From positions 1-32,519 of the forward strand of contig JAJQGF010000010.1 of NCBI GenBank assembly GCA_021200695.1: DNA of 32,519 bases, given 5' to 3'. Below, piece by piece: positions 1 to 9,551 of this stretch. Under the pieces are notes generated by a model that was not told where the DNA came from, made no database searches, and was given only the letters and a program-made list of their open reading frames with translations. This stretch comes from Lachnospiraceae bacterium. GTDB taxonomy: Bacteria > Bacillota > Clostridia > Lachnospirales > Lachnospiraceae. Both the position numbers and the translations under genes were made by a program. Every line of letters starts with the position of its first letter. Position 1 is the first letter of the stretch.

Positions 1-417
1 GTCCTCCCACTCATCATGTATAAGCTTTCCGGCATCCTCCTCCATGTGAATTTCATGGATTCTGATTTTCCTGCTCCCGCTTTCAGTTTCAATTTCCACA
101 TAACCGTCCCTGCATATAGGCAGGTAAAGCTGGGATATCTGGTAATTCTGCGGATTATCAGGATAAAAATAATTTTTTCTGTCAAACTTACAGTATTGCG
201 TAATGCGGCAGTTAGTGGCAAGTCCCACAGCCATTGCATACTCTACCACCTGTTTGTTTAACACGGGAAGCGACCCGGGCATACCTGTACACACAGGACA
301 GGTATGAGTGTTGGGCTTTCCGCCGAAGGCGGTTGAGCAGCCGCAGAAAATCTTTGTTTTGGTGGCAAGCTCTACATGAACCTCCAGGCCTATGACAGTC
401 TCATATTCTTTAGCCAT
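1..417 (-). CDS. gatB: Aspartyl/glutamyl-tRNA amidotransferase subunit B, N-terminal part (cut by window edge)
   Basis: Translating the minus strand from the ATG at 417 gives a start [17 protein letters not shown] followed by CGCS and CPVC cysteine pairs, which are the hallmark N-terminus and zinc-binding cysteines of GatB. Only about 139 codons are inside the window; the rest lies to the left. GatB is the kinase/transamidase subunit of GatCAB, which phosphorylates Glu- or Asp-charged tRNA and amidates it with ammonia from GatA. A GGAGGA site sits just upstream of the ATG. It is the last visible gene of an aspS-gatC-gatA-gatB operon, 30 bp after the gatA stop. The ORF track does not list it because it runs off the edge. 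Confidence 0.95.
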   Translation of the reverse strand, partial: MAKEYETVIGLEVHVELATKTKIFCGCSTAFGGKPNTHTCPVCTGMPGSLPVLNKQVVEYAMAVGLATNCRITQYCKFDRKNYFYPDNPQNYQISQLYLPICRDGYVEIETESGSRKIRIHEIHMEEDAGKLIHDEWED

Positions 418-447
418 TTTATTCCTCCATAATCTCTCACTGAGAGC

Positions 448-1884
448 TCAATGTTGTCTTTCAAAAGTATATGCCGCACGTATAAGCTTCTTTTCATTGA
501 AGCAGTCGCCGATAAGCTGCAGCCCTATTGGCAGACCGTTTTTGTCCTCACCGCAGGGAATACTGATTCCCGGAAGACCCGCAAGATTGACAGAAATAGT
601 ATATATATCCCCAAGATACATTTTAATGGGGTCCGACAGACTGCTTCCGAGCTTAGGCGCAGTAGTCGGCGCAACAGGCCCCAGAATTACGTCATATTTC
701 GCAAACGCAGCATCAAATGCCTTTTTAATAAGCGACTTAACTCTCAGAGCCTTCAGATAATACGCATCATAATACCCTGAGCTTAATACAAAGGAGCCGA
801 GCATTATACGCCTCTTTACCTCAGGCCCAAAGCCCTCCGAGCGTGTTCTCTTATACATTGAATGCAGCTCATTTGCGCCATCGGAACGATATCCGTATTT
901 TACACCGTCAAATCTTTCAAGATTTGAACTCGCCTCCGCGGCTGCTATTGTATAATAAGTGGGGATTGCATACTCCACAAGGCTTAAGTCAAACTCCTCT
1001 ACAGCTGCGCCCCTGTCCTTTAGCACCTGCGCTGCGCCGAGCACAGCCTCCTTTACCTCACTGTCAAGCCCCTCTCCAAAATAGTCTCTGGGAATGCCAA
1101 TCCTTAACCCCTTAACATCCTCCACTAGGGCAGATGTAAAATCCGTGTCATTTCTCTTCATAGATGTGGAATCCTTTATGTCATGCGACGCTATACACTC
1201 CAATACAGTGGCGCAGTCCGTCACATTCCTGCACAGAGGTCCGATTTGGTCAAGAGAAGAGCCGTATGCTATAAGACCGTATCGGGATACGGTTCCGTAC
1301 GTGGGCTTCATGCCCACCACACCGCAATAGCCCGCAGGCTGTCTGATTGAGCCTCCGGTGTCTGAGCCAAGTGCAAAAAAACATTCCCCCGAAGCTACCG
1401 CAGCAGCAGAGCCTCCTGATGAGCCTCCCGGTACATGCTCGATATTTCTGGGATTTTTGGTGGGTCCATAGTATGACGTCTCCGTGGTAGAGCCCATAGC
1501 AAACTCATCCATGTTAGTTTTTCCTATTACTACCGCACCTGCCTCCTCAAGCCTGAGCACAGCCTCAGCACTGAACGTAGGTATAAAATTCTCAAGAATC
1601 TTTGATGAGCAGGTAGTGAGAAGCCCCTCCGTACACATATTGTCCTTTATTGCAACAGGTACTCCCGCAAGCGGACTGTCAAGCTCTCCCGCCTCAATTC
1701 TTTTCTGAACCCCGGCAGCCTTCCGCAATGCTCTGTCACTGTCCACGGTAACATAGCAGTTATATTCTTTTTCCGTCCTGTCAATCTGAGCAAGCACTGC
1801 GTTCATTGCCTCAACCGCAGTTGTCTCTCCAGCTTTGATTGCTTTTGCAAGCTCTACAGCAGATAAAGCCAAGATATCCATCAT
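448..1884 (-). CDS. gatA: Aspartyl/glutamyl-tRNA amidotransferase subunit A
   Basis: This is the glutaminase/amidase subunit of GatCAB in the cytoplasm; it releases ammonia from glutamine and channels it to GatB. The 478-residue length is normal for GatA. The amidase-signature Ser-cisSer-Lys triad is visible as Lys80 (in VAIKDN), Ser155 (in GGSSGGSA) and Ser179 (in GSDTGGS). The start has two consecutive ATGs after AAAGGA, so translation may begin at residue 1 or 2. The gene follows gatC by 17 bp and precedes gatB by 30 bp, so the three subunits are co-transcribed with aspS under the T-box leader. No anomaly was seen. Confidence 0.97.
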   Translation of the reverse strand: MMDILALSAVELAKAIKAGETTAVEAMNAVLAQIDRTEKEYNCYVTVDSDRALRKAAGVQKRIEAGELDSPLAGVPVAIKDNMCTEGLLTTCSSKILENFIPTFSAEAVLRLEEAGAVVIGKTNMDEFAMGSTTETSYYGPTKNPRNIEHVPGGSSGGSAAAVASGECFFALGSDTGGSIRQPAGYCGVVGMKPTYGTVSRYGLIAYGSSLDQIGPLCRNVTDCATVLECIASHDIKDSTSMKRNDTDFTSALVEDVKGLRIGIPRDYFGEGLDSEVKEAVLGAAQVLKDRGAAVEEFDLSLVEYAIPTYYTIAAAEASSNLERFDGVKYGYRSDGANELHSMYKRTRSEGFGPEVKRRIMLGSFVLSSGYYDAYYLKALRVKSLIKKAFDAAFAKYDVILGPVAPTTAPKLGSSLSDPIKMYLGDIYTISVNLAGLPGISIPCGEDKNGLPIGLQLIGDCFNEKKLIRAAYTFERQH

Positions 1885-1901
1885 TTATCCTTTCTACGCC
1901 T

Positions 1902-2195
1902 TTACTCAAATGTTTTAGGCACCATAAACATATTGTCCTTGCTTCCCGGCGCATTTTTAAGTATATTTTCACTGTCGTCGCCGTTTGTCACAATATCCTC
2001 GCGAAATACATTCTGCACCGGAAATATATGGGACATAGGCTCTACACCGGTGGTGTCAAGCTCTCCGAGCTTATCAATATAGTCAAGCATACTGCCCATA
2101 TCCTTTTTGGCCTGCTCCTTCTCCTCATCCGAAAGCTCAAGCTTTGCCAATATTCCCACATAATCAATTGTCTCATCGCTGATAACATTAGCCAT
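1902..2195 (-). CDS. gatC: Aspartyl/glutamyl-tRNA amidotransferase subunit C
   Basis: GatC is a small protein (97 residues here) that wraps around and stabilises the GatA-GatB interface. The sequence has the typical N-terminal helix ([17 protein letters not shown]), the central [12 protein letters not shown] segment and the [16 protein letters not shown] stretch common to the family. The ORF track starts three codons earlier at a GTG, but that GTG is part of the GGAGGTG ribosome-binding site, so the ATG at 2195 (MANVISDE) is the better start. It sits between aspS and gatA in the same operon. Confidence 0.95.
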   Translation of the reverse strand: MANVISDETIDYVGILAKLELSDEEKEQAKKDMGSMLDYIDKLGELDTTGVEPMSHIFPVQNVFREDIVTNGDDSENILKNAPGSKDNMFMVPKTFE

Positions 2196-2237
2196 TATTT
2201 TCACCTCCGCGCTTATATATTCATATTTATGGCAGCT

Positions 2238-3974
2238 TTAATCTCTTACCTTTATATGAACCTCACGAAGCTGCTGCTCTGTGACATCATTAGGCGCTCC
2301 GCACATTAAATCCTGTGCATTTCCGTTCATGGGGAACGCGATAACCTCACGTATATTCTCCTCATTCCTTAAAAGCATAATCATTCTGTCAACTCCCGGC
2401 GCCATTCCCGCATGAGGAGGCGCTCCAAACTGAAATGCGTGATAGAGCGCACCGAACTTCGTCTTAAGCGTTTCCTCATCATAGCCCGCGATTGCAAACG
2501 CTTTCTTCATAATCTCTATATCATGGTTTCTCACAGCGCCCGAAGAGAGTTCAACACCATTACATACAATATCATACTGATAAGCCAGAATATCAAGAGG
2601 CTCCTTTTCATTTAATGCCTCAAGACCTCCCTGCGGCATTGAGAACGGATTGTGTGTAAAGCTGAGCTGCTTAGTCTCCGGCTCCATCTCATACATAGGA
2701 AAATCATTTACATAGCAGAAACGGTAAGCATTCTTTTCGCACAGGTCAAGTCTGCTGCCAAGCTCATTTCTAATCTGTCCTGCGTAATAGTTAGCCCTCT
2801 CCTCCTTATCTGCTATAAAGAATATTGTATCTCCCGGTTCAAGTCCCGCAAGCCCGATAAGCTCTCCCTTTAAATCGTCAGGTATAAACTTATCGATAGG
2901 ACCCTTATATGACAAATCCTCTGCTACCTCAAGATAGCCTAAGCCGCCCATTCCAAGGCTTACCGCAAAGGAAAGAAGCTTTTCGTGAAAGCCCTTGGAC
3001 ATGTCTGCATGTACCTTTATCGCGCGAACCGTCCTCTTTATAAATGGTTTAAAGGTACATTTCTGGAAAAAATCAGTAACATCTATAATCCTTAACGGAT
3101 TTCTTAAGTCAGGCTTATCAGTTCCAAACTCCAGCATCGCCTGTCTGTAGCTGATTACAGGGTAGGGAGCCCTGGTAACCTCATAGCCCTCAGGCGCGAA
3201 TTTTTCAAAGGTTGCAGAGAGCACCTCCTCCCCAACGCGGAACACATCCTCCTGAGTTGCAAAGCTCATCTCAAAATCAAGCTGATAAAACTCTCCGGGA
3301 GAGCGGTCAGCCCTTGCGTCCTCATCCCTGAAGCACGGTGCTATCTGAAAATATTTGTCAAAGCCTGACACCATTAAAAGCTGCTTGTACTGCTGAGGCG
3401 CCTGCGGCAGCGCATAGAATCTGCCCTTAAACTTTCTTGATGGAACAATATAGTCTCTTGCGCCCTCAGGTGAAGACGCGCATAATATCGGTGTCTGAAT
3501 CTCAAGGAAGCCCATTTCAGTCATCTTGCTGCGCAGGAAGCTTATTACCTGCGAGCGGAAAATAATATTGTCTCTTACCTTCTGGTTTCTTAAATCCAGG
3601 TACCTGTATTTAAGGCGTACATCCTCCCTGATTTCCTTAGATGTCATAATCTCGAACGGAAGCTGCGCGTATACCTTTCCCAATACATCTATAACTCTTG
3701 CCTCGAGCTCAACCGTGCCCGTCAGGAGCTTCGGATTATAGGTCTCCTCATCTCTTTTTTCGATTGGACCCTCAACAGAAATACACATTTCCTTTGTAAT
3801 TCCCTTTAAAAGCCCGGTCTGCCTTATAACCACCTGAAGCACTCCGTACATGTCCCTGAGGTCAATAAAAGACACTCCGCCATGGTCTCTTATGTTTTCA
3901 ACCCAGCCTGCGACCCTAAGCGTCTCGCCGATATACTGCTCTCCAATCATGTTAATTGTAACGTCTCTGTACAT
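2238..3974 (-). CDS. aspS: Aspartyl-tRNA synthetase, probably non-discriminating (Asp/Asn)
   Basis: This class II synthetase of bacterial type (578 residues) charges tRNA-Asp with aspartate. The N-terminal OB-fold anticodon domain has the RDHGG motif with His31. Motif 2 is FRDEDARADRSPGEFYQLD, a GAD-like insertion follows, and motif 3 is GMAPGVDR. The C-terminus (AQDLMCGAP, QLREVHI) resembles the alphaproteobacterial-type lineage. From published work, His31 marks enzymes that also mischarge tRNA-Asn, while discriminating enzymes usually have Leu there. The second marker, a Gly near residue 80, appears to be Glu77 here. Co-transcription with gatCAB supports the transamidation role. The ORF track starts at an upstream TTG, but the ATG at 3974 follows GGAGGTGAGG and is preferred. 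Confidence 0.95.
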   Translation of the reverse strand: MYRDVTINMIGEQYIGETLRVAGWVENIRDHGGVSFIDLRDMYGVLQVVIRQTGLLKGITKEMCISVEGPIEKRDEETYNPKLLTGTVELEARVIDVLGKVYAQLPFEIMTSKEIREDVRLKYRYLDLRNQKVRDNIIFRSQVISFLRSKMTEMGFLEIQTPILCASSPEGARDYIVPSRKFKGRFYALPQAPQQYKQLLMVSGFDKYFQIAPCFRDEDARADRSPGEFYQLDFEMSFATQEDVFRVGEEVLSATFEKFAPEGYEVTRAPYPVISYRQAMLEFGTDKPDLRNPLRIIDVTDFFQKCTFKPFIKRTVRAIKVHADMSKGFHEKLLSFAVSLGMGGLGYLEVAEDLSYKGPIDKFIPDDLKGELIGLAGLEPGDTIFFIADKEERANYYAGQIRNELGSRLDLCEKNAYRFCYVNDFPMYEMEPETKQLSFTHNPFSMPQGGLEALNEKEPLDILAYQYDIVCNGVELSSGAVRNHDIEIMKKAFAIAGYDEETLKTKFGALYHAFQFGAPPHAGMAPGVDRMIMLLRNEENIREVIAFPMNGNAQDLMCGAPNDVTEQQLREVHIKVRD

Positions 3975-4013
3975 TTTCTTCCTCACCTCCGCACAAACGT
4001 GCAATTTTTAATA

Positions 4014-4052
4014 AAATAAAAAAGCCCGAAATACAGTAATCTGTATTCCGGG
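4014..4052 (-). terminator. Rho-independent terminator of the aspS T-box leader
   Basis: On the minus strand CCCGGAATACAG pairs with CTGTATTTCGGG (12 bp including one G-U) around an ATTA tetraloop and is followed by a run of six T. It lies directly downstream of the T-box antiterminator sequence, as expected for an attenuator. It is also the only good intrinsic terminator between the upstream glnA/dap operon and aspS. Confidence 0.93.
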
Positions 4053-4270
4053 ACGGATAAGTTTACCCGCGGTACCACCCGTATTGACAATTCCGCTTAC
4101 TCGAAATCATCCTCTCAAGCACTTAACGCGTGCAACGGGCTGACCTGACAGTCTCCTCTCGAACAGCCTGCTCCGGAGCGTTCCCTCTACCGCTTCCTGC
4201 CGACAGCGCTTTCAGTCGGTGGCGCCGTCTTCCTGTTGCTCTCCCCGGTAGGAGTCTCTTTCACAGCATT
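4014..4270 (-). promoter_or_regulatory. T-box leader controlling aspS-gatCAB
   Basis: The minus strand contains GGGTGGTACCGCGG (4067-4080), the near-invariant T-box sequence, preceded by about 190 nt of structured leader and followed by the terminator hairpin. T-box RNAs bind a specific uncharged tRNA; pairing of its acceptor end with the UGGN bulge stabilises an antiterminator and switches on the downstream operon. The bulge here reads UGGU. I could not assign the specifier codon with confidence: GAC and AAC triplets both occur in the 3' half of the Stem I region. The regulated genes imply tRNA-Asp or tRNA-Asn. The 5' boundary is estimated from the promoter. Confidence 0.95.
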
Positions 4271-4276
4271 TATCAT

Positions 4277-4305
4277 ATTTTACGTGTGAACGGTTAACTT
4301 GTCAA
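4277..4305 (-). promoter_or_regulatory. Sigma-A-type promoter for the T-box/aspS-gatCAB operon
   Basis: On the minus strand TTGACA (4300-4305) is followed by a 17-nt spacer and TAAAAT (4277-4282), a near-consensus housekeeping promoter. The -35 box overlaps the stop codon of the preceding membrane-protein gene (stop at 4302-4304). The predicted start of transcription near 4270 matches the 5' end of the T-box leader. Confidence 0.85.
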
Positions 4306-6206
4306 GTATCAATTTTACTTTTTCCCCGCACCAGGAGCGTTATAAGCACCGGCACAAATACCATTATCGGCATAATGTACCTTACAGTCACCACCGGGCC
4401 AAGAAGCAGCGTACCAAGATACATTAACGGAAATACCGTAATTAAAAGCTCCTTGCGCCTTCTCTGATACAGAAATCCGACAGCACAGATAAACAGTGTC
4501 CAGCAGTAAAGGGCCGGCTTAAACAGGTTTGACAATACCGGTACCTTATAGAAGCTGTTATCGTTTACTATCTCCCCAAGCGCTTTTTTAAGAGCCGGAA
4601 GCCTGGTTTCGTCAGGAATACCGTCCGGCTGCGCCTCTGAAACGCTTGCATTGAATGTAAACAGCGCGCCCTTTCCTTTATCAGAACCATAACCCAGATT
4701 CTCAGCCCATGTAACATCATCCAAAAACCAATAGCCATTTGTAAGACACAAAAATGCATCTATATACTCGTTAGGATATTTCATTCCAACCTTAGCCCAT
4801 GCCCTCCACATGGCAGCCATATCGCTTTCCCATTGCTCATCATACTGATATGCCGTCACATATATTTTTACCGAATCGGCAATGGGCGGATTATATCCCT
4901 CCCACACCTCATGTGACACATATTTATCTATCAACGCGTAGGTTTCCTCATCCAGCTCATTTCCATTCAAATAACCGTGATAATATCCTACACGTGCAAA
5001 CTGCTGCATCGGAACACTGTACATTTCCGCAGAGCTTCCCTTTCCAAAATACCCGCATACTGTAACAAGTCCCTCCAGAGCAAGCTCACCGGACACCGCA
5101 ATCAGCGCAAAAAGCAGAAGAGTCCGAAGCCTCTCCCTTCCCTTTGTAAATATTACATATATGAGCGCAAAAGCCACAAAGGCATAAATTGCATTATTTC
5201 TAAATAAAAGCATCGCAAAACCGACAACAAATGTAAATATATTGAGCAATGTCCTGCTGCGCTCTTCATAAAAAAAGCATCTCTCCATTATTAGAAGCAT
5301 AAATACAATAAACAGTGCTGAGAAAATTACATCCTTTGTCACAGACACCGAGAGGATTGAATTATATGGAAACACTCCAAAAAACAATAGTGCCGCAGCG
5401 GCTGCCGCCTTTCTGTGGCAGAGCCTGTATATAAAAGTAACTGCATAGGCAAGCGCAGCTGAGAGCAGCAGCATTTGGAAAATACTGTAAAATGCCATAC
5501 CAGTCTGCAATGAACCCAGCGCCTCACCTATCTCGAAGCACACCCATATAAGCAGTGTATGAGCTATCGGATGATGTGCCTTAAAATATGGCGGACCCCA
5601 TGAAGCCTGCAAAGACTGAACATTGAAATCATATGACATTACAGCAGGATAATATGCAAGAAATACAGGAAGCCAGCATAATAATATCAATGCCATACAG
5701 AGCAGATAAAGCTTAACCGTCCCGCCAGACCTGCACTCCCCGCCTTTTTCTGCTGAAGCAGCGCAGTGCCGTTCGTCCAAAGAGCCTCTGTCTCTTCGGT
5801 AATATCCCGACAGGGCTTCAAAAAAAATATATGAGAACGGAAATACCGCCATTCCGAGCAATAAGGAGCATATAATTATTTTCCCCTTGCCTGCAAAGCC
5901 GCTCTCCGTCATTCCGTTTACCTTTATCTGCCAGCCCATGACAAAGCTTAGTGAAAACAGAAACGCAAGGACAACAGCATAGACGATTCTGCGCACAGGC
6001 GCTCCCGCCTCAGACTTCCCTGCCGCCTCGCCAAATCTTGAAAAAATAATTTTCAATACATAATTTTGCAGAATATAAACAGCCGCAAATATGGGTACGG
6101 ACAAAATACTGTTTGAAAAATCAGTACCTGAGGACAAAGTGCATATATAATTTATTCCCATTGTTCCAAGAACAGACATTAGTATATTCAAAATAATTTT
6201 TTTCAT
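4302..6206 (-). CDS. Polytopic membrane protein, DUF6020-like (probable GT-C-type glycosyltransferase)
   Basis: A 634-residue protein with roughly a dozen hydrophobic segments and a large extracytoplasmic region near residues 400-530. It carries YPAVMSYDFNVQSLQA and AHHPIAHTLLIW motifs, which I associate from memory with the DUF6020 family of Firmicutes membrane proteins. These resemble lipid-linked-sugar (GT-C) glycosyltransferases, but no member I know of has a proven reaction. The ATG at 6206 overlaps the stop of the upstream gene in an ATGA arrangement, implying translational coupling; the ORF-track start is a TTG three codons earlier. It ends the proposed glnA-dap operon, and its stop lies inside the next promoter. 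Function in envelope polysaccharide assembly is inference. Confidence 0.8.
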   Translation of the reverse strand: MKKIILNILMSVLGTMGINYICTLSSGTDFSNSILSVPIFAAVYILQNYVLKIIFSRFGEAAGKSEAGAPVRRIVYAVVLAFLFSLSFVMGWQIKVNGMTESGFAGKGKIIICSLLLGMAVFPFSYIFFEALSGYYRRDRGSLDERHCAASAEKGGECRSGGTVKLYLLCMALILLCWLPVFLAYYPAVMSYDFNVQSLQASWGPPYFKAHHPIAHTLLIWVCFEIGEALGSLQTGMAFYSIFQMLLLSAALAYAVTFIYRLCHRKAAAAAALLFFGVFPYNSILSVSVTKDVIFSALFIVFMLLIMERCFFYEERSRTLLNIFTFVVGFAMLLFRNNAIYAFVAFALIYVIFTKGRERLRTLLLFALIAVSGELALEGLVTVCGYFGKGSSAEMYSVPMQQFARVGYYHGYLNGNELDEETYALIDKYVSHEVWEGYNPPIADSVKIYVTAYQYDEQWESDMAAMWRAWAKVGMKYPNEYIDAFLCLTNGYWFLDDVTWAENLGYGSDKGKGALFTFNASVSEAQPDGIPDETRLPALKKALGEIVNDNSFYKVPVLSNLFKPALYCWTLFICAVGFLYQRRRKELLITVFPLMYLGTLLLGPVVTVRYIMPIMVFVPVLITLLVRGKSKIDT

Positions 6207-7372
6207 TGTATCCAACCCCAGCAGATTGCAAGATATTCACCCAGAAAATACATACCCCTGAGCCATATAAGGACATTGACAATAAATATGGGCACGGATA
6301 AATCGCTTCTGCTTTTTATTATCTTAACCATAAGCGAAATTATAACGCAGATAAGCAAGACCATTGTCCCAAATGTAGCGCGGTCGGGATAATGCGGCGA
6401 CAATACCATCGCGCCCCATGAGAGTATGGCAGCCGCTGCCAGCAGAAGGTTCCTCCTTCCTATTGGAAGCCCCAATACAGGTCCGGCGATTATCATCACA
6501 AACACAAGGAGTAAAACAGTCGGAAAAAGATAGTCGCACATTGCCGTGCTCTCAGCATATCCCCTGAGAAAGCATCTCCAAAGAAGTCCATATTGATTTT
6601 CCTCTATCTGCGCACTTCTTACAAAATTGCCCGGTGCAATTATCACCATAATGCTGCCGAACAGACAGCTTATATTTCCCAATATCATCCATGCGGATAT
6701 TCCCGAATGCTCCCTGAGCTTAATTATAATAACTAAAAGGCTGACAATCCATACCGCCGCACCCATGTTTTCATTGCTCCAGCCCGCAAGAATGCCAAGC
6801 GGAATTATCCATAATGTAATTCCAAAAAGCTTATTTGCAGGCTGCCCTGTCTCCGAAACAAGGCAGTCAGCATCGTCAAGCTCACGCAGGTAACAGTACA
6901 GATACAGCATAATAAACACCGTAATATACAGATAATTAGCCGCTCCCGCCTGCCAGAACATGCTCATCTTCCAATTTGCGTTAAGTCCCAGAAGCATTGA
7001 CAATGCAGCAAATATCCCAGGCATTCCTCCGCCCCTTTTTATACCCGCATTAAGGCATATCACAAAGCATAGAAGCAGTGTCACCGCAACATTAAGTATA
7101 TCTGCAGCAGTCTCCCCCGAAAGCAGGGTCAGCTGAAGCAGGGCATGCGTCATGCTTCTTCCGCCCCAATTAAAATAATGCCAGATTTGGCTTTCGACTA
7201 TATCGGCAAAATTTTTAATCGGTTCTTCACTTGAAAGCTTTGTTGAATACCAGATATCATCCATCATAAACGGAATTTCTTTATGTACCGCATAAATTAC
7301 ACAGATTGAAATCAGAGTGAGAATACATGCCGCAGTGCACAAAATTATATTTTTTTTATTTTTATGCTTCAT
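6203..7372 (-). CDS. Polytopic membrane protein, DUF6056-like
   Basis: A 389-residue protein with one N-terminal membrane helix (about residues 9-29), an acidic pair Asp38-Asp39 just outside it (PFMMDDIWYS), a WGGRS motif in the first extracytoplasmic loop and about nine further hydrophobic helices. The layout, an acidic pair after the first helix followed by W-x-GR, recalls DUF6056 and GT-C-fold sugar transferases. The reaction is unknown. The ATG at 7372 follows GAGGAGA and is preferred over the ORF-track start 22 codons upstream. It lies 43 bp after dapL and overlaps the next membrane protein gene by 4 bp, so the two probably act together. Confidence 0.8.
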   Translation of the reverse strand: MKHKNKKNIILCTAACILTLISICVIYAVHKEIPFMMDDIWYSTKLSSEEPIKNFADIVESQIWHYFNWGGRSMTHALLQLTLLSGETAADILNVAVTLLLCFVICLNAGIKRGGGMPGIFAALSMLLGLNANWKMSMFWQAGAANYLYITVFIMLYLYCYLRELDDADCLVSETGQPANKLFGITLWIIPLGILAGWSNENMGAAVWIVSLLVIIIKLREHSGISAWMILGNISCLFGSIMVIIAPGNFVRSAQIEENQYGLLWRCFLRGYAESTAMCDYLFPTVLLLVFVMIIAGPVLGLPIGRRNLLLAAAAILSWGAMVLSPHYPDRATFGTMVLLICVIISLMVKIIKSRSDLSVPIFIVNVLIWLRGMYFLGEYLAICWGWIQ

Positions 7373-7415
7373 TGCTGTATTCTCCTCTCTGCAGCATATC
7401 TGTGTCCGGGTCCGT

Positions 7416-8645
7416 TTACCCAATATGCGCAATGGCACCCTTCATACGCTCTACCGCCTCTACGGTATTTTCGTAGCTTCCGAACGCAGTAAGACGGAAA
7501 TATGTCTCACCGCTCGGTCCAAAGCCGGAGCCCGGCGTACCTACTACATTTACGTTTTCAAGCAGATAGTCAAAGAACTCCCAGCTGGTCATTCCTGCCG
7601 GAGCCTTGAGCCAGATATAGGGAGAGTTTACGCCTCCCGACACCGTATAGCCTGCGGCCTTAAGATTATCAAATATATAATGTGCGTTGTTCATATAGTA
7701 AGCAACCTGCTTTTTGAGCTGCTCTTTTCCGGCTTCACTGTACACGGCCTCTCCGGCGCGCTGAATAATATACGGCGCACCGTTGTACTTTGTTCCGTGG
7801 CGTCTTGCCCAAAGGGCATTGAGAGATACTCCGTCTGCCTTTAAATCCTTAGGAATTACAGTGTAGCCAAGCCTGAGTCCGGTAAAGCCTGCATTCTTTG
7901 AAAAGGAATGAAACTCTATGGCGCAGCTCCTCGCGCCCTCGCACTCATAAATGCTGTGAGGAATGTCAGGCTCTGAAATATATGCTTCATATGCGGCGTC
8001 AAAAAGAATCACCGCACCAACCCTGTTCGCGTAGTCAACCCACTCCTGAAGCTGCTCCTTGTTTACGACAGCGCCTGTAGGGTTGTTGGGAAAGCAGAGA
8101 TAGATAAGGTCAGGCGTCTCCCTAGGCAGCTCGGGCGCAAAGTTATTTTCAGCCGTACACGGCATATATATTACATCACTCCATGTCTCGGATTTACTGT
8201 CATATGTACCGGTTCTTCCCGCCATTACATTTGAGTCCACATAGACCGGATACACAGGGTCACACACTGCAATCTTATTGTCAATGCTGAAAATTTCCTG
8301 AATATTTCCACAGTCGCATTTAGCACCGTCTGATACAAAGATTTCATCAGGAGTAATATTACAGCCTCTGGCCCTGTAATCATTCTCTGCTATTGTATTG
8401 CGCAGGAATTCATATCCCAAATCCGGAGCATATCCGTGGAAGGTTTCTGCGTTTGCCATCTCGTCCACCGCACCGTGAAGGACTTCAATTATAGCCGGCG
8501 CAATTGGCTGTGTCACATCTCCGATGCCGAGCCTGATGATTTTAGCCTCCGGATGCGCCGAAGAATACGCATTTACCTTCTTTGCAATAGTTGAAAAAAG
8601 ATAGCTCCCGGGTAATTTTAAATAGTTATCGTTTATCTTAAACAT
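7416..8645 (-). CDS. dapL: LL-diaminopimelate aminotransferase
   Basis: DapL converts tetrahydrodipicolinate directly to LL-diaminopimelate using glutamate, bypassing the succinylase/acetylase routes to lysine and cell-wall meso-DAP. The 409-residue length matches the family. Visible signatures are [10 protein letters not shown] near the N-terminus, [19 protein letters not shown] and the PLP-binding Lys250 in [10 protein letters not shown]. The start used is the ATG at 8645 after GGAGGAATA; the ORF track extends 14 codons too far. It follows dapF by 38 bp, so two consecutive steps of the same pathway are encoded together, downstream of glnA. Confidence 0.96.
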   Translation of the reverse strand: MFKINDNYLKLPGSYLFSTIAKKVNAYSSAHPEAKIIRLGIGDVTQPIAPAIIEVLHGAVDEMANAETFHGYAPDLGYEFLRNTIAENDYRARGCNITPDEIFVSDGAKCDCGNIQEIFSIDNKIAVCDPVYPVYVDSNVMAGRTGTYDSKSETWSDVIYMPCTAENNFAPELPRETPDLIYLCFPNNPTGAVVNKEQLQEWVDYANRVGAVILFDAAYEAYISEPDIPHSIYECEGARSCAIEFHSFSKNAGFTGLRLGYTVIPKDLKADGVSLNALWARRHGTKYNGAPYIIQRAGEAVYSEAGKEQLKKQVAYYMNNAHYIFDNLKAAGYTVSGGVNSPYIWLKAPAGMTSWEFFDYLLENVNVVGTPGSGFGPSGETYFRLTAFGSYENTVEAVERMKGAIAHIG

Positions 8646-8683
8646 ATTATTCCTCCATTCCGCTGTCATACAGCTTAATATTT

Positions 8684-9526
8684 TCACACTTCTCCCTCAA
8701 ATACGGTTTCTGCCGGCCCCGTCATAAAGATTAGATTTTTCTCACAATCCCACTTAATCTGTAACTCGCCGCCTATTAGTTTAACAGTTATCTCATCATC
8801 CGTCAAACCGTTCAATATACATGCTACAGCCGCAGCACAGCAGCCTGTGCCGCATGCAAGCGTTTCTCCGGTTCCTCTCTCCCACACTCGCATAAATACA
8901 TTTTTTTTATCAATAACCTGTACAAACTCGGTATTGGTTCTGTTAGGAAAGCGCTCATGGTTCTCAATTAAAGGGCCAATCTGCTCCAGCTTAAGCCCCG
9001 CCACGTCGTCCATAAATATCACTGCATGCGGATTGCCCATAGATACGCATGTCATCCTATAGGTGACTCCTGCTGCCTCTATCGGCTCATCCACAACGCT
9101 GTCTCCCTCAGCCTTCACGGGAATAAGCTCAGGCTTCAGAATCGGGCTTCCCATATTTACCCGGACTCTTACCACCTCTCCTCTTCCCTCTCCATCAGCT
9201 GTCAGCTCGAGATATTTGATTTTGCCGCAGCTTATTACGGATATCTCCTTTTTATCAGTCATACCCTTGTCATATACATATTTTCCGACACAGCGTATTC
9301 CATTCCCGCACATCTCCGCACGGCTTCCGTCAGCATTATACATCTCCATCTCAAAGTCAGCCTCATCGCTCGGGTTTATAAAGATAACGCCGTCGCCGCC
9401 TATTCCGAAATGTCTGTCACTAAGACGCTTTGCCAGCTCAGGCTTTCCATTGTCACAAACCTTTTCCTTCGCTCCGTCGATGTAGATATAGTCATTTCCG
9501 CACCCATGCATTTTTGTAAATCTCAT
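8684..9526 (-). CDS. dapF: Diaminopimelate epimerase
   Basis: DapF epimerises LL-diaminopimelate to meso-diaminopimelate by a two-cysteine acid/base mechanism in the cytoplasm. Both catalytic cysteines are present: Cys73 in EMCGNGIRC and Cys225 in LACGTG. The start [13 protein letters not shown] is canonical, and at 280 residues the length is normal. The ATG at 9526 has an AAAGGAGGT site; the ORF track runs 24 codons further upstream into the preceding gene. The gene lies 25 bp after the 719-residue membrane protein and 38 bp before dapL. Confidence 0.96.
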   Translation of the reverse strand: MRFTKMHGCGNDYIYIDGAKEKVCDNGKPELAKRLSDRHFGIGGDGVIFINPSDEADFEMEMYNADGSRAEMCGNGIRCVGKYVYDKGMTDKKEISVISCGKIKYLELTADGEGRGEVVRVRVNMGSPILKPELIPVKAEGDSVVDEPIEAAGVTYRMTCVSMGNPHAVIFMDDVAGLKLEQIGPLIENHERFPNRTNTEFVQVIDKKNVFMRVWERGTGETLACGTGCCAAAVACILNGLTDDEITVKLIGGELQIKWDCEKNLIFMTGPAETVFEGEV

Positions 9527-9551
9527 AACAAACCTCCTTTGCTCAGCCCGG

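Noticed and set aside
1839-2309. A 156-residue plus-strand ORF across gatC
   Set aside because: It is opposite gatA, gatC and aspS, all certain, and its hydrophobic residues are a by-product of the opposite frame.
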